Shown: positions 35,763 to 47,089 of the stretch, piece after piece
How positions within the stretch are numbered: the stretch's first letter is position 1
How the letters are laid out: every line of letters starts with the position of its first letter
Source of the DNA: Catenuloplanes niger
GTDB lineage: Bacteria; Actinomycetota; Actinomycetes; Mycobacteriales; Micromonosporaceae
Assembly: GCF_031458255.1 (NCBI RefSeq)
Contig: NZ_JAVDYC010000001.1
Coordinates: forward strand, 5,837,001 to 5,901,000
Reading direction: 5' to 3'
DNA length: 64,000 nt
Made by a program: the position numbers and the translations under genes
Notes under the pieces: generated by a model
What the model saw: the letters and a program-made list of their open reading frames with translations, nothing else
The model's database searches: none
What the model was told of the DNA's origin: nothing

Positions 35763-35800
35763 GGCGGACCGGTTGCGGGCGGTGTTCGGCCGTGTTGCTG

Positions 35801-35904
35801 TAGTGTGGTTGAGACTTCGGGTCTCCGAGGTTTCGCTCCGCCTGCCTGCTCGACGCCGTGGGCCGCGGATCAGCGACAGGTTGCAACCGACAGGATTTGA
35901 TGGA
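35801..35904 (+). promoter_or_regulatory. rpsO promoter and 5' leader
   Basis: TAGTGT (35801-35806) is a good -10 box. The leader then begins with a gagac-ttcgg-gtctc hairpin (35811-35825) and continues for about 90 bases to the caggat site. S15 is known to bind and repress its own message in several phyla, so an autoregulatory leader is plausible; the S15 site itself was not identified. Confidence 0.5.
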
Positions 35905-36174
35905 ATGGCGCTCGACCAAGAGCAGAAGAGCAAGATCCGCGCGGACTACGCGACCGCCGAGGGTGACACCGGTTCTCCCGAGGTTCAGGTCGCCGTGCTG
36001 ACCAAGCGGATCGCGGACCTGACCGAGCACCTCAAGGTGCACAAGCACGACCACCACAGCCGTCGTGGTCTGCTGCTGCTGGTCGGCCGCCGCCGCCGGC
36101 TGCTCAACTACGTCCAGAAGAAGGACATCGCCCGCTACCGGACGCTCATCGAGCGCCTCGGCCTGCGCCGATAG
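35905..36174 (+). CDS. rpsO: 30S ribosomal protein S15
   Basis: The protein has 89 residues, the standard length. The signature [20 protein letters not shown] and the 16S-binding [18 protein letters not shown] are present. It binds the central domain of 16S rRNA. It precedes pnp, the classical rpsO-pnp order. Confidence 0.98.
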   Translation: MALDQEQKSKIRADYATAEGDTGSPEVQVAVLTKRIADLTEHLKVHKHDHHSRRGLLLLVGRRRRLLNYVQKKDIARYRTLIERLGLRR

Positions 36175-36180
36175 CTTCTT

Positions 36181-36208
36181 CGACGGGCGGCGGCAACGCC
36201 GCCCGTCG
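36181..36208 (+). terminator. Terminator after rpsO
   Basis: Perfect 12-bp stem (36181-36192 with 36197-36208) with a GCAA tetraloop, six bases past the rpsO stop. A weak T content follows, so partial read-through to pnp is possible. Confidence 0.75.
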
Positions 36209-36282
36209 CCGTAACACCACCACACAGACAGCTGGGCCGCACTGACCACGCCGGTCAGCGCACCGGTCCTCGGTAGTGGCCT

Positions 36283-36310
36283 CCGGGCCGGCGGATCACC
36301 GCCGCCCCGG
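36283..36310 (+). promoter_or_regulatory. Hairpin in the pnp leader
   Basis: ccggg/cccgg (36283-36287, 36306-36310) and cggcgg/ccgccg (36289-36294, 36299-36304) stack around an ATCA loop. In other bacteria a leader hairpin of pnp is cut by RNase III and lets PNPase repress itself; the same is inferred here. The leader runs from about 36209 to 36414. Confidence 0.45.
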
Positions 36311-36414
36311 GCGCTTCGATCGAAGACCGGCCGACTGAGCAGCCGCCCCCATTCGCGGGTGGCGCTCCGGCACAGGTGGTCGTGGCCCACGACCGAAGGA
36401 GTGCAACACCGCTT

Positions 36415-38798
36415 ATGACCGAGCAGAACAACGCTCTCGGCTCCCAGCACAGCACCGCAGTGATCGACAACGGCGCGTTCGGCACCCGTGAGATCACCTT
36501 CTCCACCGGCCGGCTGGCCAAGCAGGCCGCCGGCTCCGTCATCGCCCAGCTCGGCGAGACGGTCGTCCTCTCCGCGACCACGGCCAGCAAGGCGCCGAAG
36601 GAGCACTTCGACTTCTTCCCGCTGACCGTCGACGTCGAGGAGCGGATGTACGCCGCGGGCCGGATCCCCGGCTCGTTCTTCCGCCGCGAGGGCCGGCCGA
36701 GCGAGGACGCGATCCTCACCTGCCGCCTGATCGACCGGCCGCTGCGCCCGTCCTTCACCAAGGGCCTGCGCAACGAGGTCCAGGTCGTCGAGACCGTGCT
36801 GGCGCTCGACCCGGCCCACCCGTACGACGTGGTCGCCATGAATGCGGCGTCCATGTCCACCAAGCTCTCCGGCCTGCCGTTCTCCGGCCCGATCGGCGCG
36901 ACCCGGGTCGCGCACATCGACGGCCAGTGGGTGGCGTTCCCGACGCTCGAGGAGCTGGAGCGCGCCACCTTCGACATGGTCGTCGCGGGCCGCACGCTCG
37001 CCGACGGTGACGTCGCGATCATGATGGTCGAGGCCGAGGCCACGCCGAACGCGGTCAAGCTGATCGCCGGTGGCGCCACCGCCCCGACCGAGGAGGTCGT
37101 GGCGAGCGGCCTGGAGGCCGCCAAGCCCGCCATCCGCGAGCTCTGCCGTGCGCAGAGCGAGCTGGCCGCGGTCGCCGCGAAGCCGGTCGTCGAGTTCCCG
37201 GTCTTCCTGGACTACCAGGACGACGTGTACGAGGCCGTCGCCACCGCGGTCCGGGGTGAGATCGCCGAGGCGATCAAGATCGCCGGCAAGGCGGAGCGCG
37301 AGGAGGCGCTCGACCTCGTCAAGGCGAAGGCCGTCGAGCAGGTCGCCCCGCAGTTCGAGGGGCGTGAGAAGGAGGTCTCGGCCGCCTTCCGCTCGGTGAC
37401 CAAGTCCGAGGTGCGCAACCGCGTGCTGCGCGAGCAGGTCCGCATGGACGGCCGCGGCCCGCGCGACATCCGCCCGCTGACCGCCGAGGTCGGCGTGCTG
37501 CCGCGCGTGCACGGCTCCGCGCTGTTCGAGCGGGGCGAAACCCAGATCATGGGCGTCACCACGCTGAACATGCTGCGCATGGAGCAGGCGCTGGACACTC
37601 TCGCGCCGGAGAAGTCCAAGCGCTACATGCACAACTACAACTTCCCGCCGTACTCGACCGGTGAGACCGGCCGGGTCGGCTCGCCGAAGCGTCGCGAGAT
37701 CGGCCACGGCGCGCTCGCCGAGCGGGCGCTCGTGCCGGTGCTGCCGAGCCGCGAGGAGTTCCCCTACGCGATCCGCCAGGTCTCCGAGGCGCTGGGCTCG
37801 AACGGCTCGACCTCGATGGGCTCGGTCTGCGCGTCCACGCTGGCGCTGCTCTCCGCGGGTGTCCCGCTGAAGGCGCCGGTTGCCGGCATCGCGATGGGCC
37901 TCATCTCCGACGAGGTCGACGGCAAGACCCAGTACGTGACGCTGACCGACATCCTCGGTGCCGAGGACGCGTTCGGTGACATGGACTTCAAGGTCGCCGG
38001 CACGCCGGAGTTCGTGACCGCGCTGCAGCTCGACACGAAGCTCGACGGCATCCCGTCCGACGTGCTCGCGGCCGCGCTCCAGCAGGCGCACGACGCCCGC
38101 GGCACGATCCTCGGCGTGATGCAGGCCGCGATCGAGGGCCCGGGCGAGATGTCCGACCACGCGCCGCGCGTCACCACCGTGAAGATCCCGGTCGACAAGA
38201 TCGGCATGGTCATCGGCCCGAAGGGCCAGACGATCAACGCGATCCAGGACGAGACCGGCGCCGAGATCTCCATCGAGGACGACGGCACGATCTACGTCGG
38301 CGCCACCAACGGGCCGTCGGCCCAGGCGGCGGTCGACCGGATCAACGGCATCGCGAACCCGACGCTGCCGAAGGTCGGCGAGAAGTTCCTCGGCACGGTC
38401 GTCAAGACGGCCGCGTTCGGCGCGTTCATCTCGCTGGTCCCGGGCCGCGACGGCCTGCTGCACATCTCCAAGGTGGGCAACGGCAAGCGCGTCGAGAAGG
38501 TCGAGGACTTCCTCAACGTCGGCGACAAGATCGAGGTCCAGATCGCGGACATCGACCAGCGCGGCAAGATCTACCTCGACAAGGTGCGCGCCGAGGGCGA
38601 GGAGGCTCCGGCCGAGTCCGCCGGTGGCGAGCGTCCGTCCCGTGACCGTGGCGACCGCGGTGACCGCGGCCCGCGTGGTGACCGGGGCGACCGCGGTGAC
38701 CGTGGCGACCGCGGCCCGCGCGAGAGCAGCGCGGACGGCGGCGAGGGTGGCGGCGAAGGCGGGGACGGCCCGCGCCGTCGTCGGACGCGCCGCGACTG

Positions 38799-38799
<1 letters not shown>
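36415..38799 (+). CDS. pnp: Polyribonucleotide nucleotidyltransferase (PNPase)
   Basis: The protein has 794 residues. Two RNase PH domains flank a helical region. [25 protein letters not shown] and [19 protein letters not shown] hold the phosphate and active-site loops. A KH domain ([15 protein letters not shown]) and an S1 domain ([27 protein letters not shown]) follow. The protein ends with an actinobacterial Arg/Gly/Asp-rich tail of RGDRGD-type repeats. It degrades RNA 3'-5' using phosphate. The stop shares one base with the pepR start. Confidence 0.97.
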
Positions 38800-40857
<2,058 letters not shown>

Positions 40858-40921
40858 GCCGGCCCCGCCGCGCGTTCGGCAGATCCCGCCGCGAACCGGC
40901 GAAGGTCTGCCGAACAGGGCT

Positions 40922-41494
40922 CTAGAGGGGGGCGTCGGCGAGCGAGACGTGCAGGCGGAGCTGGGGAATGAGCAGGTCGTCGACGTCCAGCGCCCGGGAG
41001 GCACCGTCCGGCTCCCAGCCGGCCGAGCCGAGGAACTTGCGGGTCGCCGCGTCCGCGTCGTACGCCCACGCGATCGCGGTGCCGAACATGTCCTCCCGCC
41101 ACAGGTCCACGGCCGCGGACAGCAGCCGGCTGCCGTGCCCGCGCCGGCCCCAGCGCGGCTCGACCAGCAGATCGGTGACGGCCGCGACGTCCGGGCCGAG
41201 CGCGCCCGGCTCCTCGCCGGGCGCGAGTGCCTGCTCATCGGCCGGACCTGCCGCGGCGAAGCCCACCAGATACGATTGTTCGGCCTGCTCAACGGCGACC
41301 AGAACCCGGTGCCGGGGTGTCGGCGGGGCCTCGATGGACTCCCGCCACCGCTCCGTCAGCCAGGCGACGTCGACCGCGTCGAGCACCTGCTTGGGCAGCA
41401 ACCGGCGATACGCGACCCGCCAGGTCGTGAGCTGGATTCGTGCGATGTCACCGGCGTCCTGCGAGCCGGCCGGTCGAACGTACCCGAGTGCCAT
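40922..41494 (-). CDS. GNAT family N-acetyltransferase
   Basis: The protein has 190 residues. The acetyl-CoA binding loop is visible as DLLVEPRWGRRGHGSRLLSA (R/Q-x-x-G-x-G/A pattern). The N-terminus VRPAGSQDAGDIARIQLTTW is also typical. The acceptor is unknown. TACTCT (41503-41508 on the minus strand) lies eight bases before the ATG. It is divergent from the GT87 gene, with 48 bases between starts. Confidence 0.88.
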   Translation of the reverse strand: MALGYVRPAGSQDAGDIARIQLTTWRVAYRRLLPKQVLDAVDVAWLTERWRESIEAPPTPRHRVLVAVEQAEQSYLVGFAAAGPADEQALAPGEEPGALGPDVAAVTDLLVEPRWGRRGHGSRLLSAAVDLWREDMFGTAIAWAYDADAATRKFLGSAGWEPDGASRALDVDDLLIPQLRLHVSLADAPL

Positions 41495-41542
41495 GGTTGG
41501 CAAGAGTACGTGTACACACTCGATCTCTGGGGGACTCTTCCG

Positions 41543-42745
41543 ATGCGGACGCTCTGGCGGGTCGCCGGCGTGGTGCTGTTCGCCGTCGCCGTCGCCGTCT
41601 TCGACCTGGTCACGTCCGCGCGGCACGGGTTCTTCGACCTCAAGGTCTACTGGGGAGCGCTGAACTACTGGGCCAACGACGGCGGCATGCTCTACGACTA
41701 CCTGAACCCGAACACGCTGTACGGGTTCACCTACCCGCCGTTCGCCGCGTTCGTGATGCTGCCGATGGCCTGGGTCCCCTGGACCGCCGCGATGACGATC
41801 AGCGTGATCGCGACCGTGGCCGTCACCGCGGTGCTGGTCTGGTGGATGATCCGGCCGATCGTGCAGCGCCAGGGCTGGACGCCGTGGCTGGCGTTCGCGA
41901 TCGCGGCCTGCCTGGTCGCCGCGTACGAACCGATGCGCGAGACGGTCAACTTCGGCCAGGTCAACATGCTGTTGCTGTTCCTGGTCGCGGCGGACGTGCT
42001 GCTCCTCGTCGCGCGGCGGAGCCCGTTCGGCGGCGTGGGCATCGGCCTGGCCACCGCGATCAAGCTGACGCCCGGCGTGTTCATCGTCTACCTGCTGGTC
42101 ACCGGCCGCTGGCGGGCCGCGATCACCGCGTCCGGCACGGCCGCGTTCGTGACGCTGGTCGCCGCCGTGATCGCACCGGACGCGTCCCGCGAGTTCTGGC
42201 TGTCCGCGCTCTGGAACACCGACCGGGTCGGCGACCTCGGCTTCATCTCCAACCAGTCGCTGCAGGGCGTGGTCGCGCGGCTCTTCGGCGACGACCTGAA
42301 GCCGCTCTGGGCGCTGCTGGTGGTGGCCACGCTGGTCTTCTGGGGCTGGCGCTGCCGGCTCGCGATCCAGGCCGGTGACGAGCGCGCCGGCCTGGCGCTG
42401 ACCGCGGTGCTGGGCTGCCTGATCAGCCCGGTGACCTGGGTGCACCACCTGGTCTGGCTGCTGCCCGCGCTGTTCCTGATCGCCGGCGACGGGTTCCGGT
42501 CGACCGGCCGGCGCCGGAAGGTCATGCTGACCGTCGCGTTCCTGAGCTGGGCGATCCTGTGCAGCCGGCTGGTCTGGGTCTGGACGTACCGCACCGGCGG
42601 GCTGGGCGGCTTCCTCGGCGGCAGCGCCTACCTCTGGGTCAGCATCGTGCTGCTGCTGGCGATCCCGATCGACCGCGCGGACGACCCCGAGGACCAGGAC
42701 CTGTCCGAGGGTACGGAGGAAGCCCGCCCGTCGCTGGTCGCCTGA
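41543..42745 (+). CDS. GT87 family polyprenol-phosphate-mannose-dependent mannosyltransferase
   Basis: The protein has 400 residues with about ten membrane segments. The first loop after helix 1, GFFDLKVYWGALNYWANDGGMLYDY, contains the acidic residue used by GT-C enzymes, and TYPPFAAFVMLPMAW follows as in DUF2029 proteins. ATAIKLTPGVFIVYLL is another family mark. It would add alpha-mannose to a lipoglycan such as LM/LAM-like polymers outside the membrane; the acceptor is inferred. Confidence 0.85.
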   Translation: MRTLWRVAGVVLFAVAVAVFDLVTSARHGFFDLKVYWGALNYWANDGGMLYDYLNPNTLYGFTYPPFAAFVMLPMAWVPWTAAMTISVIATVAVTAVLVWWMIRPIVQRQGWTPWLAFAIAACLVAAYEPMRETVNFGQVNMLLLFLVAADVLLLVARRSPFGGVGIGLATAIKLTPGVFIVYLLVTGRWRAAITASGTAAFVTLVAAVIAPDASREFWLSALWNTDRVGDLGFISNQSLQGVVARLFGDDLKPLWALLVVATLVFWGWRCRLAIQAGDERAGLALTAVLGCLISPVTWVHHLVWLLPALFLIAGDGFRSTGRRRKVMLTVAFLSWAILCSRLVWVWTYRTGGLGGFLGGSAYLWVSIVLLLAIPIDRADDPEDQDLSEGTEEARPSLVA

Positions 42746-42765
42746 AATCTGTCGGGGGCGCGCGG

Positions 42766-42771
42766 TAGCGT
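42766..42771 (+). promoter_or_regulatory. -10 box TAGCGT before the AlkZ-like gene
   Basis: TAGCGT ends nine bases before ATG 42781, so transcription should start within two or three bases of the ATG. Confidence 0.5.
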
Positions 42772-42780
42772 GCCCTCTCG

Positions 42781-44052
42781 ATGGCCATCTCCGACGATCT
42801 CTCGCTCGCTCAGGCGCGGCGCGTCACGCTCGCCGCGCAGGGCTTCACCGACCCCCCGCCGGGCGGTCCGGTCACGATGCGGCACCTGCGGCGCGTGCTG
42901 GGCCGGGTCGGCCTGCTGCAGATCGACTCCGTCAACGTGCTGCAGCGCGCGCACTACCTGCCGATGTACAGCCGGCTCGGGCCATACCCGACGGAGCTGC
43001 TGGACCGGGCGTCCGCCCGGCGCCCGCGCACGCTGTTCGAGTACTGGGGGCACGAGGCGTCGCTGATCCCGGTCGAGCTGCAGCCGGCGCTGCGCTGGCG
43101 GATGGCGGAGGCGCACACGTCCGCGTGGGGTGGCATGCGGCGCATCGCGCAGGAGCAGCCCGGCCTGGTCGCCTGGGTGCGCGACGAGGTGCGCGCCCGC
43201 GGCCCGCTGACCGCGGCCGAGATCGAGCACGACGCGCCGCGCGAGACCGGCAACTGGGGGTGGAACTGGTCGGTCGTCAAGCGCGCGCTGGAGTGGCTGT
43301 TCTGGTCCGGCGAGGTCACCGCGGCCGGCCGCAACTCCGCGTTCGCCCGCCTCTACGACCTGCCCGAACGGGTGCTGCCCGCCGCGGTGGTGGACGCGCC
43401 GACACCCCCGGTCGAGGACGCGCACCGGCAGCTGGTCGAGATCTCCGCCCGCGCGCTCGGCGTGGCCGCGGAACCGGAGCTGCGCGACTACTTCCGGCTC
43501 CCGGTCGCCGGCGCCCGCCGGGCGATCGCGGAACTGGCCGAGGCCGGCACGCTCCGGCCGGTCCGGGTCGAGGGGTGGAACCGGCCGGCCTACCTGCACG
43601 CGGACGCGCGGCTGCCGCGCCGGGTGCGGGCCAGCACGCTGGTCAGCCCGTTCGACCCGGTGGTCTGGGAACGGGCGCGGGCCGAGCGGCTGTTCGGCTT
43701 CACGTACCGGATCGAGATCTACGTGCCCGCCCCACGGCGGCTCCATGGCTACTACGTGCTGCCGTTCCTGCACGGTGACCGGTTCGCCGGCCGCGTCGAC
43801 CTCAAGGCCGACCGCAGGGCCGGCGTGCTGCGCGTGCCCGCGGCCTGGCGCGAGCCGCACGCGGACGAGGCGGAGACCGCGCACGCGCTCGCGGCCGAGC
43901 TGCGCCGCCTCGCCGGGTGGCTGGGCCTGACCGAGGTCGCCCCGCCGGAGCGCGGCGACCTGGCCCCGGCGCTCACGGCCGCGCTGGCCGCCGCGCACGA
44001 CGCCGAGCCGGTCCCGTCCGTCGCCACCGGCCCGGCCGCCGGCGGTGTCTGA
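42781..44052 (+). CDS. AlkZ/YcaQ-like DNA glycosylase (winged-helix, HTH_42)
   Basis: The protein has 423 residues. The motif [20 protein letters not shown] near residue 45 carries the QxD element that AlkZ-type glycosylases use for catalysis, and [12 protein letters not shown] follows as in the family. Later parts contain winged-helix repeats. Relatives excise bulky or crosslinked alkylated bases, either in general repair or as self-resistance in antibiotic clusters. No biosynthetic genes are seen nearby. It could also be one of the paralogues without crosslink activity. Confidence 0.85.
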   Translation: MAISDDLSLAQARRVTLAAQGFTDPPPGGPVTMRHLRRVLGRVGLLQIDSVNVLQRAHYLPMYSRLGPYPTELLDRASARRPRTLFEYWGHEASLIPVELQPALRWRMAEAHTSAWGGMRRIAQEQPGLVAWVRDEVRARGPLTAAEIEHDAPRETGNWGWNWSVVKRALEWLFWSGEVTAAGRNSAFARLYDLPERVLPAAVVDAPTPPVEDAHRQLVEISARALGVAAEPELRDYFRLPVAGARRAIAELAEAGTLRPVRVEGWNRPAYLHADARLPRRVRASTLVSPFDPVVWERARAERLFGFTYRIEIYVPAPRRLHGYYVLPFLHGDRFAGRVDLKADRRAGVLRVPAAWREPHADEAETAHALAAELRRLAGWLGLTEVAPPERGDLAPALTAALAAAHDAEPVPSVATGPAAGGV

Positions 44053-44246
44053 CAGCCCGGTCGCGGTCCTCCGGCACCGCACCGGTCGGCCTCGGCACCG
44101 GTCCACCCGGCGCCGGGTGTTTCCCGGTGGTGGCCGGTTTGCGGCGCTGGCCGGCTTTCCGGATGGCGGCCGGTTTCTAGCGGCGTCGCCGGGGTCGCGG
44201 TGCGGAGGTAGGTTGGGGGACGGATTCGGCGAGACGGGAGACAAGC

Positions 44247-44945
44247 ATGAGCGGCGAGCCGTCGCAGGCGGATTCGAGGTTCGTGGACACCACGTCGCCG
44301 CATCCGGCCGACGGCCCCGGCGTGGTTCGGCAGTCCGGGACGGACGACACCCGTCCCGTCTCCCCAGCCGGTTCCGACGGGCCGTCGTACCCGGCGTATC
44401 AGCCGGGTCCCGACGGGTCGTATCCCGCGTACCAGCCCGGTCCCGACGGGACGTATCCGCCGTATGCGGGCTACCCGCCGGGTTACGTGCCGCCGCAGCC
44501 GGACCGGCTCACCCGGCTCGTCGCCCGGATCCACGCGCGCACCCCACGCTGGCTGGCACCGCTCGCCGTGTTCGGCTGCGTCTCCGCCGCCGCCGGTTAC
44601 GTGCTCTGGGCCGACCCGGCCGCGGCCGACGCGAACGCGCAGCCGACCTGCATCGTGAAGTACCTGACCGGGTTCGACTGCCCGGGCTGCGGCGGGACGC
44701 GCGCGGTCTGGTACATGATGCACGGCGACATCCCGGCCGCGGCCCGGCATCACGCGGTCCTGCTGTTCGCGGTCCCGTTCGTGGCCTACCTCTACGTCGC
44801 CTGGGCCGGGAAGGCACTGTTCGGCTGGCGCCTGCCGAGCTGGGAGCCGTCCTCCCGGTCCCTGATCTGGTTCCTGGCCGCCTGGGCCGCCTTCTCCGTG
44901 CTGCGCAACCTGCCGTGGGCGCCGTTCACCTGGTTCTTCGTCTGA
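44247..44945 (+). CDS. DUF2752 membrane protein with Tyr/Pro repeat N-terminus
   Basis: The protein has 232 residues. The cytoplasmic N-terminus has a tandem repeat, YPAYQPGPDG repeated with small changes, then PPYAGYPPGYVPPQP. The DUF2752 domain contains CPGCGGTRAVWYMMHGD and three membrane helices. The Cys-x-x-Cys element is characteristic; function unknown. A gggag site precedes the ATG, and TAGGTT at 44209-44214 is a likely -10 box. Confidence 0.85.
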   Translation: MSGEPSQADSRFVDTTSPHPADGPGVVRQSGTDDTRPVSPAGSDGPSYPAYQPGPDGSYPAYQPGPDGTYPPYAGYPPGYVPPQPDRLTRLVARIHARTPRWLAPLAVFGCVSAAAGYVLWADPAAADANAQPTCIVKYLTGFDCPGCGGTRAVWYMMHGDIPAAARHHAVLLFAVPFVAYLYVAWAGKALFGWRLPSWEPSSRSLIWFLAAWAAFSVLRNLPWAPFTWFFV

Positions 44946-44983
44946 CCGTCGGCGATCGCCGGTGACCGTCAGCGGCGGCCCGC

Positions 44984-45027
44984 GACCGCCCGCACGGCGA
45001 CTGCCCGCACGGCGACCGCCCGCGGCG
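44984..45027. repeat. 15-bp tandem repeat, three copies
   Basis: gaccgcccgcacggc, gactgcccgcacggc and gaccgcccgcggcg follow each other in the 224-base gap between the DUF2752 gene and thyX. Confidence 0.8.
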
Positions 45028-45169
45028 TCGCGCCCCCGGTGACCGCGCCGGCCCGCCACCACCCGGACGGACCGGCCCACGGCGGGCCCGCGCGCCGGGA
45101 CCGGCTGGACGTGGCCGCGACTTCACCGGCTAGTAAAGTCGGGCAGGTTTCGAACCGAGGGGGTCCGAC

Positions 45170-45922
45170 ATGGCGGAGATCGTGCCGCAGCAGGTGCAGT
45201 TGATCGCGTGGACGCAGTTCCAGGCGCCGGAGGGCGTGGCGTGGTCGACGGACGCCGAGGGCGGGCAGGCGCTCGCCGAGTTCGCGGGCCGCGCCTGCTA
45301 CCAGTCGTGGAAGAAGCCGAACCCGAAGACGGCGACGAACGCGGGCTACCTGGAGCACATCCTGGAGACCGGGCACTTCAGCGTGCTGGAGCACGGTTCG
45401 GTCAGCTTCTACTTCTCCGGCATCTCCCGGTCGCTGACCCACGAGCTGATCCGGCACCGGCACTTCTCCTACTCGCAGCTCTCCCAGCGGTACGTGCCGG
45501 AGCGCGACGCCGCGTTCGTCGAGCCGGACGTGATCGCGGGTGACCCGGAGCTGCACGCGATGTTCGAGAAGGCGGCCGACGCGAGCCTCGCGGCGTACAC
45601 CGAGCTGCTGGAGGGCCTGGAGGCGAAGTTCGCCGACGTGGAGAGCCCGACGCTGCGCCGCAAGCAGGCCCGTCAGGCCGCGCGCGCGATCCTGCCGAAC
45701 GCGGTGGAGACCCGCATCGTGGTGACCGGCAACTACCGCGCGTGGCGGCACTTCATCGCGCTGCGCGCCACCGAGGCGGCCGACGTGGAGATCCGCGAGC
45801 TGGCCGTCGAGTGCCTGCGGCAGTTGACCGAGAAGGCGCCGAACGTGTTCGGCGACTTCACCATCAGCACGCTTCCGGACGGCACCGAGGTCGCGAGCAG
45901 CCCGCACGCCGAGCGGTCCTGA
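45170..45922 (+). CDS. thyX: FAD-dependent thymidylate synthase ThyX
   Basis: The protein has 250 residues. The ThyX motif [13 protein letters not shown] (RHRxxSxxxxSxR) is intact at about residues 90-102, and the flavin-binding [20 protein letters not shown] follows. It makes dTMP from dUMP using methylene-THF and FADH2. It sits upstream of dapA as in other actinobacteria. TAAAGT at 45134-45139 is a likely -10 box and aggggg precedes the ATG. Confidence 0.96.
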   Translation: MAEIVPQQVQLIAWTQFQAPEGVAWSTDAEGGQALAEFAGRACYQSWKKPNPKTATNAGYLEHILETGHFSVLEHGSVSFYFSGISRSLTHELIRHRHFSYSQLSQRYVPERDAAFVEPDVIAGDPELHAMFEKAADASLAAYTELLEGLEAKFADVESPTLRRKQARQAARAILPNAVETRIVVTGNYRAWRHFIALRATEAADVEIRELAVECLRQLTEKAPNVFGDFTISTLPDGTEVASSPHAERS

Positions 45923-46026
45923 GCGGAAATATTTTTTTGGCACCATCCGGTCCGCCCCGGCCACAAAGCATCACGCCGGGGCGGCGGCCGGACGAAAGAA
46001 GCTCCTTGCCGTACCCTCGAGGGTTG

Positions 46027-46087
46027 AAAAAAGACGGCCGGGCCCGTGCCGCAGGCGACGAGGCCTTCGGGCCGCTCAGCGGCCGTC
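46027..46087 (-). terminator. Hairpin with T-run on the minus strand in the thyX-dapA gap
   Basis: gacggccg (46033-46040) pairs with cggccgtc (46080-46087), and gggcccg pairs partly with cgggcc inside. On the minus strand the stem is followed by tttttt (46032-46027), the layout of an intrinsic terminator, though no minus-strand gene is known upstream. It may end an antisense transcript from dapA. On the plus strand thyX probably ends at the ccgccccggc/gccggggcgg stem (45952-45961, 45975-45984). Confidence 0.45.
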
Positions 46088-46090
46088 CGC

Positions 46091-46096
46091 TAGGTT
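46091..46096 (+). promoter_or_regulatory. -10 box TAGGTT of leaderless dapA
   Basis: TAGGTT ends six bases before ATG 46103. Confidence 0.65.
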
Positions 46097-46102
46097 GTGT
46101 GC

Positions 46103-47014
46103 ATGACGCACGACCACAGCGCCGCCCGGCGGCCCTTCGGACGAGTTATCACGGCCATGGTGACGCCGTTCCGCCCGGACGGCTCGCTCGACGCGGACGG
46201 CGCGCAGACGCTCGCCGCGCACCTGGTCGATGTGCAGCGCAACGACGCGCTGGTGCTCAGCGGCACCGGCGGTGAGTCGCCGACCACCACCGAGGCGGAG
46301 AAGGAGACGCTGATCCGCGTCGTCCGCGAGGCGATCGGCGACCGCGCGCAGATCATCGCGGGGGTCGGCACGAACGACACCGCGCACACCGTGGAGCTGG
46401 CCCGCACGGCCGAGAAGGCCGGCGCGAACGGTCTGCTCGTCGTCACGCCGTACTACAACCGGCCGCCGCAGTCCGGCGTCGCGCGTCACTTCACCACCGT
46501 GGCCGACGCGACCGGGCTGCCGGTGATGCTCTACGACATCCCGCACCGGGCGGGCATACCGATCGCGACCGAGACGCTGCTGCGGGTCGCCGAGCACCCG
46601 AACATCGTGGCCGTGAAGGACGCGAAGGGTGACCTGTTCGCGACGTCCGCGGTGCTGGCCCGGACGAATCTGGCGTACTACAGCGGCGAGGACGCCGCGA
46701 CGCTGCCCTGGCTGTCGATCGGCGCGTCCGGCGTGGTCGGCACGTCCACGCACTTCGTCGGCGCGCGGACGCAGGAGCTGATCACGGCGTTCGAGCGCGG
46801 CGACGTGGCCGAGGCGCTCCGCCTGCACCGGCAGCTGCTGCCGATCTACACGGGCATCTTCCGCACCGCGGGCACCATCCTGGTCAAGGCCGGGCTCAAC
46901 GCCCAGGGCCTGCCGGCCGGGCCGGTGCGATCGCCGCTGGTGGATGCCACCGAGGACGAGACGGCGCAGCTGCGCGCCGATTGCCTGGCCGCCGGCGTGG
47001 AGTTGGCGGCATGA
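46103..47014 (+). CDS. dapA: 4-hydroxy-tetrahydrodipicolinate synthase
   Basis: The protein has 303 residues, an (alpha/beta)8 aldolase. GTGGESPTTTEAEKETLIR, TPYYNRPPQSG (catalytic Tyr) and VAVKDAKGD (Schiff-base Lys) are present. It condenses pyruvate with aspartate semialdehyde in the lysine/diaminopimelate pathway. An in-frame ATG at 46097 is too close to the -10 box, so 46103 was chosen. Confidence 0.95.
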   Translation: MTHDHSAARRPFGRVITAMVTPFRPDGSLDADGAQTLAAHLVDVQRNDALVLSGTGGESPTTTEAEKETLIRVVREAIGDRAQIIAGVGTNDTAHTVELARTAEKAGANGLLVVTPYYNRPPQSGVARHFTTVADATGLPVMLYDIPHRAGIPIATETLLRVAEHPNIVAVKDAKGDLFATSAVLARTNLAYYSGEDAATLPWLSIGASGVVGTSTHFVGARTQELITAFERGDVAEALRLHRQLLPIYTGIFRTAGTILVKAGLNAQGLPAGPVRSPLVDATEDETAQLRADCLAAGVELAA

Positions 47015-47035
47015 TGAACGCACCGAGGTGATTGC

Positions 47036-47089
47036 ATGACGCTACGTAAGACCGAGTCGGGCGCCCAGCACCGGGTGGTGGGGGTGTGA
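47036..47089 (+). CDS. 17-codon leader ORF upstream of rnj
   Basis: ATG 47036 follows a gaggtg site and encodes MTLRKTESGAQHRVVGV. Its TGA (47087-47089) overlaps the rnj GTG by three bases. The dense spacing suggests translational coupling. No homology can be judged at this length. Confidence 0.35.
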   Translation: MTLRKTESGAQHRVVGV

